From NCBI GenBank assembly GCA_024278855.1, contig JAJRSJ010000004.1, positions 1 through 64,000 on the forward strand: a stretch of 64,000 nucleotides of DNA, written 5' to 3'. A model generated the notes under the pieces. That model saw nothing but the letters and a program-made list of their open reading frames with translations. It did not search any database and was not told where the DNA came from. This document shows, piece by piece, positions 58,745 through 64,000 of this stretch. The DNA is from Alphaproteobacteria bacterium. GTDB taxonomy: Bacteria > Pseudomonadota > Alphaproteobacteria > Caulobacterales > Maricaulaceae. Position numbers and translations under genes: made by a program. Positions within the stretch are counted from its first letter, which is position 1. Each line of letters opens with the position of its first letter.

Positions 58745-59908
58745 ATGAAAATTCTTCTGGTTACAGATGCATGGAAACCGCAGATGAACGGGGTGGTGCG
58801 CACCTTGTCCAAAACGGTGGAAGAATGCGAAAAGGCCGGACATATTGTCGAGATCATCGCGCCTGGAGACGGGTTTACCACCATACCATTACCGACCTAT
58901 CCTGACATTAAAATTTCTCTATTTCCCAAACGTGAGGTCGAGCGTCGGCTTGTCATGTTCGCGCCCGACGCCGTCCATATAGCAACAGAAGGGCCGCTCG
59001 GTTGGGCGGCGCGGGCATTGTGCTTGAAATGGGGCATGCCGTTTACCACCTCCTATCACACCAAATTCCCGGAATATGTCCATGCCCGGTTTCCGTTTAT
59101 TCCTATCTTCATTGCCTATAAATTCGTGCGCTCTTTCCACAATTCTTGCGGCCGTATCATGGTCACCACCCCGTCTATGGTTAAATTCTTAACCAATAAA
59201 GGTTTTGAAAACCTGGCGGTGTGGACACGCGGGGTTGATTTGTCACAATTCAAGCCCGAGCTTCGCCTCGAAGACGGTGTGGATATTTACGCCGACATGC
59301 CCCGCCCGGTCTTTATCAATGTTGGCCGGGTTGCTGTGGAAAAAAATATCGAAACCTTCCTCGCACTTGATCTACCCGGCAGCAAAGTCGTTATCGGGGA
59401 CGGGCCGAGCCTAACCGCCTTGCAAAAAAAATATGCGGGCCAAAAAAAATATGCGAACAAGGCCAAATTTGTCGGCGCAAAATTTGGGGCCGAGTTAGCT
59501 CGTCATTACGCCGACGCGGATGTGTTTGTGTTCCCGAGCAAAACCGACACATTTGGCTTGGTGATTATCGAGGCCATGGCCACGGGTACGCCTGTCGCCG
59601 GGTATCCGGTTAGCGGGCCAATAGATATCATTCCCGGATCGAACGCCGGCGTGGTCGATGAAGATTTACAAATGGCGGCACTGGCTTGTCTGGAGTTGGA
59701 CCGAAGTGCAGCGGTGAAACATGCCGCCAATTATTCATGGGAAAAGGTGGCAGCGGATTTTGTCAGCTTGCTCAAGCCTGAAACCGAACCAAAACGACGC
59801 CTCAGATGGCGCCGGGCCAGACGGGCCTTGAAACTGGCGGCAGCCCCGTGGCGAATTTTTAAAAAACTGGCGCGGCGCATTGGCCGCCTGATCAAAACCG
59901 GGAAATAA
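58745..59908 (+). CDS. GT4-family glycosyltransferase
   Basis: 387 residues. N-terminal TDAWKPQMNGVVRTLSKTVEE, then HIATEGPLGWAARALCLKWGMPFTTSYHTKFPEY, and in the C-terminal half FINVGRVAVEKNIETFL, FPSKTDTFGLVIIEAMATGTPVAGYPVSGP with the E-x7-E motif. Such proteins transfer a sugar to diacylglycerol or a similar lipid in alphaproteobacteria (related to mannosyl- or glucuronosyl-diacylglycerol synthases); donor and acceptor cannot be told here. The basic C-terminal tail (RRLRWRRARRALKLAAAPWR) could contact membrane. ATG 58745 is the conserved start. Confidence 0.9.
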   Translation: MKILLVTDAWKPQMNGVVRTLSKTVEECEKAGHIVEIIAPGDGFTTIPLPTYPDIKISLFPKREVERRLVMFAPDAVHIATEGPLGWAARALCLKWGMPFTTSYHTKFPEYVHARFPFIPIFIAYKFVRSFHNSCGRIMVTTPSMVKFLTNKGFENLAVWTRGVDLSQFKPELRLEDGVDIYADMPRPVFINVGRVAVEKNIETFLALDLPGSKVVIGDGPSLTALQKKYAGQKKYANKAKFVGAKFGAELARHYADADVFVFPSKTDTFGLVIIEAMATGTPVAGYPVSGPIDIIPGSNAGVVDEDLQMAALACLELDRSAAVKHAANYSWEKVAADFVSLLKPETEPKRRLRWRRARRALKLAAAPWRIFKKLARRIGRLIKTGK

Positions 59909-60048
59909 AACCTCACCCTTGTCACCGACAAGGTAATTGGAGTAGACAGAAACAAATACAGGAGAATCGCGTTCAAATATACGAGCAAAAATACCCGGAA
60001 AAATTTATTATCCGCCTATGGGCACTGTTTATTTGACAGGACGCTATC

Positions 60049-60633
60049 ATGGGTTTGATACATAAAATACCGTCATTGCCAAATGCAATCGCAAACGGGT
60101 CTCACCCTTGTCTTGTGCTGAATGCCGATTACCAACCTCTCAGCTATTACCCTTTGTCACTTTGGTCATGGCAAGATGCAGTTAAGGCGGTTTTCCTGGA
60201 CCGGGTTAGTGTCATAGGCCAGTATGAGCAAAAAGTCCGTTCAGCCAATTTTGCCATGCCGATCCCGTCCGTGGTGGCATTGAAAGAATTTGTCCCGCAA
60301 AACCGTTCCCCGGCATTTACAAGATTTAATTTGTTTTTGCGCGACGGTTTTGCCTGCGTCTATTGCGGCAGCGGCAAAGAATTAACTTTCGACCACGTTA
60401 TCCCGCGCCGTCTGGGCGGCGATACTAGTTGGGAAAACATTGTGGCCGCGTGTTCAAGTTGCAATCTAAAAAAGGGAGGCCGTAGCCCCCACACTGCAGA
60501 CATGGCAATGGCACGCCAGCCAACCCAGCCCAGTGTTTATGAATTACAGGCCCAGGGCAGACGGTTTCCCCCCGGCCATTTGCACGATAGTTGGTTGGAT
60601 TTTTTGTATTGGGATGTGGAGTTGGAGACATGA
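60049..60633 (+). CDS. HNH endonuclease family protein
   Basis: 194 residues. The C-terminal zinc-type HNH core: FACVYCGSGKELTFDHVIPRRLGGDTSWENIVAACSSCNLKKGGR, with two CxxC pairs and the HNH-fold His/Asn. The N-terminal VLNADYQPLSYYPLSLWSWQDAVKAVFLDRV is shared by a chromosomal group widespread in alphaproteobacteria; role unknown and not evidently mobile. Overlaps the downstream lipoprotein gene (ATGA). Confidence 0.93.
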   Translation: MGLIHKIPSLPNAIANGSHPCLVLNADYQPLSYYPLSLWSWQDAVKAVFLDRVSVIGQYEQKVRSANFAMPIPSVVALKEFVPQNRSPAFTRFNLFLRDGFACVYCGSGKELTFDHVIPRRLGGDTSWENIVAACSSCNLKKGGRSPHTADMAMARQPTQPSVYELQAQGRRFPPGHLHDSWLDFLYWDVELET

Positions 60634-61238
60634 TGCGTGGCTTATTATTTACATGTATTGCGGCTGTTCTGCTGCTCGGCTTGGCGGCGTGCAACGCCCC
60701 AAAAACCAAACGTGTCATACTTAAAACCAGTTTGGGCAATATAGAGATTGATGTCTATACAGACCGCGCACCACTTACAGCCGATAATTTTCTCTATTAT
60801 GTAGACAATAATCTATATGACGGAGAAGGGTTTTACCGGGCCGTGCGCCCCGACACTGATCCGCTCAATATGGGGATGCAACTCATTCAGGGCGGCTTGC
60901 TATCGACGGAAACGGTGACAGCACCCATAGACCACGAAACCACAGAAATGTCGGCTCTTAGCCATATTGACGGGGCGGTATCCATGGCCCGTGATGAACC
61001 CGGTACCGGCTCGGCGGCCTATTTCTTTATCTCTATTGGCGATAACACATTTTTAGACTACGGCGGGGTGCGCAATCCGGACGGGCAAGGCTATGCGGTA
61101 TTTGGCCAAGTGGTCAAGGGTATGGATGTGGTACGGGCAATCCAAATGCGCGAAACCGGAGGCCCCAGTGAAAGCACGGCGACAAAAGGCCAAATCCTGA
61201 CCAAGCCTGTGACGATTGTTTACGCCAAGCGAAAATAA
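60630..61238 (+). CDS. cyclophilin-type peptidyl-prolyl isomerase lipoprotein
   Basis: 202 residues. Signal segment MMRGLLFTCIAAVLLLGLAAC with lipobox LAAC, then a cyclophilin fold: KTSLGNIEIDVYTDRAPLTADNFLYYVDN, FYRAVRP, SMARDEPGTGSAAYFFISI, YAVFGQVVKGMDVV. The catalytic Arg (FYRAVR) is present. It helps fold exported proteins at a membrane. The start, ATG at 60630, overlaps the HNH gene by 4 bases. Confidence 0.92.
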   Translation: MMRGLLFTCIAAVLLLGLAACNAPKTKRVILKTSLGNIEIDVYTDRAPLTADNFLYYVDNNLYDGEGFYRAVRPDTDPLNMGMQLIQGGLLSTETVTAPIDHETTEMSALSHIDGAVSMARDEPGTGSAAYFFISIGDNTFLDYGGVRNPDGQGYAVFGQVVKGMDVVRAIQMRETGGPSESTATKGQILTKPVTIVYAKRK

Positions 61239-61308
61239 CAAGAAATATGCCCCAAGATCTTTCGGTGTTTAGGCATTAGATTTCAGGTTTTAGCAATTAT
61301 TGGACGGA

Positions 61309-61977
61309 CTAACCATCAGCCGCATCCCGAATAGCTTTGATATTGGCGGCGTAAATGCTTTCGCCCTGCGCACCTTTACCAAATACGGCTGAGCCAGCCA
61401 CCAACACATCCGCGCCGGCCCCTGCCACCAAGGGGGCGGTTTGCGGATTGATACCGCCGTCCACCTCAATTAAAATGTCGCGCTGGCCAATCATGGTTTT
61501 GAGATCACGGATTTTTTGAATTTGCGACGGCAAGAAACTCTGGCCGCCAAAACCGGGGTTGACCGACATGACAATGACCAAATCAAGCCTGTCTAGCACA
61601 TGTTCAATGACATTTATGGGTGTTGACGGGTTAAGCGCCACGCCCGCCTTGGGGCCAAGCTCGCGTATCACCTGTAATGTCCGGTCAAGATGCGGGTGGG
61701 CTTCGGGGTGAACCGAGATATAATCGGCGCCCGCATTTGCAAATGCGCCCAAAAGCCCGTCCGCAGGCGCCATCATCAAATGTACATCCATGACGGTTTT
61801 AATATGCGGGCGTAGCCATTTACACACGCCCGGCCCAATGGTCAGATTGGGCACAAAATGATTGTCCATCACATCCACATGCACCCAATCGCAACCCGCA
61901 TTTTCAATGGCCCGGATTTCATTGCCAAGCTGGGCAAAGTCCGCAGACAAGATGGACGGTGATATTTTAATGCTCAT
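61309..61977 (-). CDS. rpe: ribulose-phosphate 3-epimerase
   Basis: Interconverts ribulose-5-phosphate and xylulose-5-phosphate in the pentose phosphate and Calvin pathways. 222 residues. ISPSILSADFAQLGNEI, VHVDVMDNHFVPNLTIGP, DVHLMM, VMSVNPGFGGQSF and EVDGGINPQT are all conserved, including metal-binding His and Asp. The ATG at 61977 gives the family start; the frame runs on to 62271 without similarity. Confidence 0.97.
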   Translation of the reverse strand: MSIKISPSILSADFAQLGNEIRAIENAGCDWVHVDVMDNHFVPNLTIGPGVCKWLRPHIKTVMDVHLMMAPADGLLGAFANAGADYISVHPEAHPHLDRTLQVIRELGPKAGVALNPSTPINVIEHVLDRLDLVIVMSVNPGFGGQSFLPSQIQKIRDLKTMIGQRDILIEVDGGINPQTAPLVAGAGADVLVAGSAVFGKGAQGESIYAANIKAIRDAADG

Positions 61978-62110
61978 GCGAGATACTCCAGATTGTTGCA
62001 CGCAAAGCATAGTTACAGAATTTTCAGCCAAAGGCAAATACTGTAAAAGAAGACTTTCCCGCCCGTAAACTTCCTCTTGCACTCCCTCTCGATTTGCATA
62101 GGCTCCCATT

Positions 62111-63559
62111 ATGCCTGATTTGCGCCCCGTATTGTTCATTGTTGGTCTGATGATTGCCGGGCTGGGTGTCGCTATGTTCATTCCTATGTTGGTGGATTTG
62201 TCCCATAAGGGCGAGAGCTGGCAAGCATTTGCCATGTCAGGTTTTATAACCGCCTTGCTGGGCAGCGTCATTGCCTTGGCTAGCTACACCCCCAAAGTCA
62301 GGATGAGCGCCAGGGGCGCGTTTTTATTGACAGTTTCCTCTTGGGTCATTCTGGCATTTGTTGGGGCTTTGCCGTTTCTGTTACAAGAAAACTCCATGTC
62401 ATTTACTGATGCTTATTTCGAATCCATGTCCGGGCTGACCACAACTGGTTCCACGGTAATGACCGGGCTTGATAGCGCCCCCAGAGGGATTTTATTGTGG
62501 CGGGCCATGCTACAATGGTATGGGGGTGTTGGGATTATTATCACCGCCATTGCCATCCTGCCGCGCCTGAACATTGGCGGCATGCAGTTGTTTCGCGCCG
62601 AGTGGTTTGACCCTATGGGCAAGATTTTACCCAGAGCCGGGCAAATCGCCGCCGGGATTGGTGCTGCTTATATCGGGCTGACCGTGATTTGCGCCATCAG
62701 CTATAACCTGCTCGGCATAGGTATGTTTGACGCCATTTGTCTGGCCATGACCACAATTGCAACTGGCGGCTTTACCAATTCGGATGCGAGCTTTGCCGGC
62801 TATGCAAAGAGCGGTGCCGACATGGTCGCCGTCCTGTTCATGGTTTTGGCGTCCTTGCCCTTTGCCGCTTATGTTTTGGCCATGCGCGGTAATTTATCTG
62901 CTGTTTACAAAAACCCGCAAACCCGCGGCTTTTTGCTAATCCTGTTTGCGCTGATCATGGTGATGACAGCCTATATGACCATGAATAATTATGACACGGA
63001 TATCCACCCGTTTCGCCTAGCCCTGTTTAACATCACATCGATCATCACCGGCACCGGATATAGTTTTGGGGATTATCAAACATGGGGGCCGTTGGCAGTT
63101 GGTCTGTTCTTTTCCATTATGTTTATTGGCGGGTGCGCCGGGTCTACATCCTGTTCCATTAAAATTTTCCGCTTTCAGGTCGCCTTTGAGGCCCTGCGGG
63201 CCTATGTGGTAAAAATGCCGCGCCGCCACGCCGTGTCGCCCATGCGCTACGGCGGCAGGCCTTTACCCAAATCCGCCGTTTACTCGGTCATGGGTTTCTT
63301 TTTTATCTTTATGATGTGCTATGCAGTGACGGCGATCTTGCTCTCTCTTATGGGGCTGGACGAAATTACGGCTTTGTCGGCGGCAGCAACATCTATTACA
63401 AATGTCGGCCCCGGCCTTGGTGATATTGTCGGGCCTACGGGTACGTTTCAACCACTCCCTAACGCCGCAAAATGGGTGATGTCCATGGCCATGATTGTCG
63501 GGCGGTTGGAGATCATCCCGGTTTTGGTGATCTTAAATCCGTCGTTTTGGCGGGCTTAA
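62111..63559 (+). CDS. trkH: TrkH-type potassium transport subunit
   Basis: Membrane protein of 482 residues. Four repeated M1-P-M2 units with selectivity loops: ESMSGLTTTGSTVM, LAMTTIATGGFTNSD, ITSIITGTGYSFGDY and AATSITNVGPGLGDI. K+ is taken up with the partner TrkA, which is not in the window. Divergent from rpe; the last bases overlap the convergent hslO stop. Confidence 0.96.
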   Translation: MPDLRPVLFIVGLMIAGLGVAMFIPMLVDLSHKGESWQAFAMSGFITALLGSVIALASYTPKVRMSARGAFLLTVSSWVILAFVGALPFLLQENSMSFTDAYFESMSGLTTTGSTVMTGLDSAPRGILLWRAMLQWYGGVGIIITAIAILPRLNIGGMQLFRAEWFDPMGKILPRAGQIAAGIGAAYIGLTVICAISYNLLGIGMFDAICLAMTTIATGGFTNSDASFAGYAKSGADMVAVLFMVLASLPFAAYVLAMRGNLSAVYKNPQTRGFLLILFALIMVMTAYMTMNNYDTDIHPFRLALFNITSIITGTGYSFGDYQTWGPLAVGLFFSIMFIGGCAGSTSCSIKIFRFQVAFEALRAYVVKMPRRHAVSPMRYGGRPLPKSAVYSVMGFFFIFMMCYAVTAILLSLMGLDEITALSAAATSITNVGPGLGDIVGPTGTFQPLPNAAKWVMSMAMIVGRLEIIPVLVILNPSFWRA

Positions 63560-64000
63560 TTGGTTAAATCTTCCGGCTTGAATACATATTCCGTAGCGCA
63601 AAATTCGCACTTTGCCGTAATTTTACCGTCGATAAACATGTCGTCCTGGTCTTTAACTTCGAAATTCCTTAAGCTGACCAATAGCCGTTCACGTGAACAA
63701 GAGCACTTGGCGCGCAAATCTATTGGTTGGTCAATACGCACACCGAGTTCGTGAAATAAATTATAAAGAACCTGCTCACTAGAGAGATCAGGATCCAGTA
63801 ATTCTTCGTCCTTTAGCGTCCCCATAACCGCCTTGCTCAACTCCCAAGCCTCGTCCGTATCGCCGCGAGCGGCATCGCCCGCAACCCGCTGAACCATCAA
63901 ACCGCCGCCGCGCCACTTAGGATCTTGTCCGGGCATGTGTAATTGCCCGACCGCTAACTTGATGCGCGTTGGGATTTGTTCGCTTTGTTTGAAAAAATGC
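63556..64000 (-). CDS. hslO: Hsp33 redox chaperone, 3' part (continues beyond the window)
   Basis: Oxidation-activated chaperone. The window holds at least the last 148 codons; the frame is open to the right edge (KQSEQIPTRIKLAVGQLHMPGQDP). The zinc site is complete: CSC in LRAKCSCSR and CEFC in ITAKCEFCATEY. These four Cys bind Zn when reduced and form disulfides under oxidative stress. The start lies past base 64000. Confidence 0.95.
   Translation of the reverse strand, partial: HFFKQSEQIPTRIKLAVGQLHMPGQDPKWRGGGLMVQRVAGDAARGDTDEAWELSKAVMGTLKDEELLDPDLSSEQVLYNLFHELGVRIDQPIDLRAKCSCSRERLLVSLRNFEVKDQDDMFIDGKITAKCEFCATEYVFKPEDLTN

Noticed and set aside
59917-59933. Hairpin CCTTGTC/GACAAGG after the glycosyltransferase gene as terminator
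   Set aside because: Seven-base stem with a three-base loop but no T-tract follows it.

Overview
The window is a chromosomal segment of an alphaproteobacterium. The evidence is the 16S rRNA 5' end, the gene order nuoA-N / birA / coaX / rnj / mce, the short (about 446-codon) prolyl-tRNA synthetase next to lolC-lolD, a DUF1467 gene, and the ccmF-ccmG-ccmH-ccmI order. I cannot fix the family from sequence alone. The 14-subunit NADH dehydrogenase, cytochrome c maturation genes and a sulfite-dehydrogenase-type SoeABC complex indicate an aerobic respirer that probably oxidises sulfite.

Layout. 1-401: 5' end of a leftward 16S rRNA gene. 402-1122: its leader, with a near-consensus promoter, a terminator-like hairpin, a boxA-like element and inverted and tandem repeats. 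1.1-5.0 kb: two exported proteins, a patatin-type lipase, a Nudix hydrolase and ApbC/Mrp. 5.0-9.9 kb: soeCBA. 10.0-13.3 kb: lolD, lolC and proS, with an in-frame stop inside proS. 13.9-17.9 kb: rightward ccmF-G-H-I. 17.9-29.2 kb: an accessory-rich stretch with a GIY-YIG nuclease between two palindromic repeats, thiC bracketed by accessory genes and by copies of its own 3' end, exported proteins, a PYROXD2-type oxidoreductase, an esterase lipoprotein, an ArsM-like methyltransferase and an AT-rich orphan. 29.2-33.4 kb: purA, serA, serC. 33.5-37.5 kb: mce, rnj, coaX, birA. 37.5-53.0 kb: the complete nuo operon, all leftward, with an unrelated lipoprotein gene spliced between nuoC and nuoD. 53.3-64.0 kb: envelope and housekeeping genes (glycine-zipper lipoprotein, DUF481 protein, folK, smpB, dapA, lytic transglycosylase, GT4 glycosyltransferase, HNH protein, cyclophilin lipoprotein, rpe, trkH) and the 3' part of hslO, which runs off the end.

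How the genes work together. Nuo feeds electrons to quinone. SoeABC would add electrons from sulfite, and Ccm attaches haem to the downstream cytochromes c. ApbC may help load the many Fe-S clusters. SerC and SerA are consecutive steps of serine synthesis. LolCD exports lipoproteins, which are unusually frequent here (at least six genes carry lipoboxes).

Points that deserve a second look: (a) three copies of a segment resembling the thiC 3' end, each lying directly before an accessory gene or remnant; (b) about 100-bp palindromic elements, two of them directly flanking a GIY-YIG nuclease gene; (c) a foreign-looking lipoprotein gene inserted in the nuo operon with 4-base start/stop overlaps at both ends; (d) one in-frame stop (proS) and three single-base frameshifts (nuoB, folK, an exported protein). 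The last group may be sequencing errors, but each should be checked because proS and folK are normally essential.
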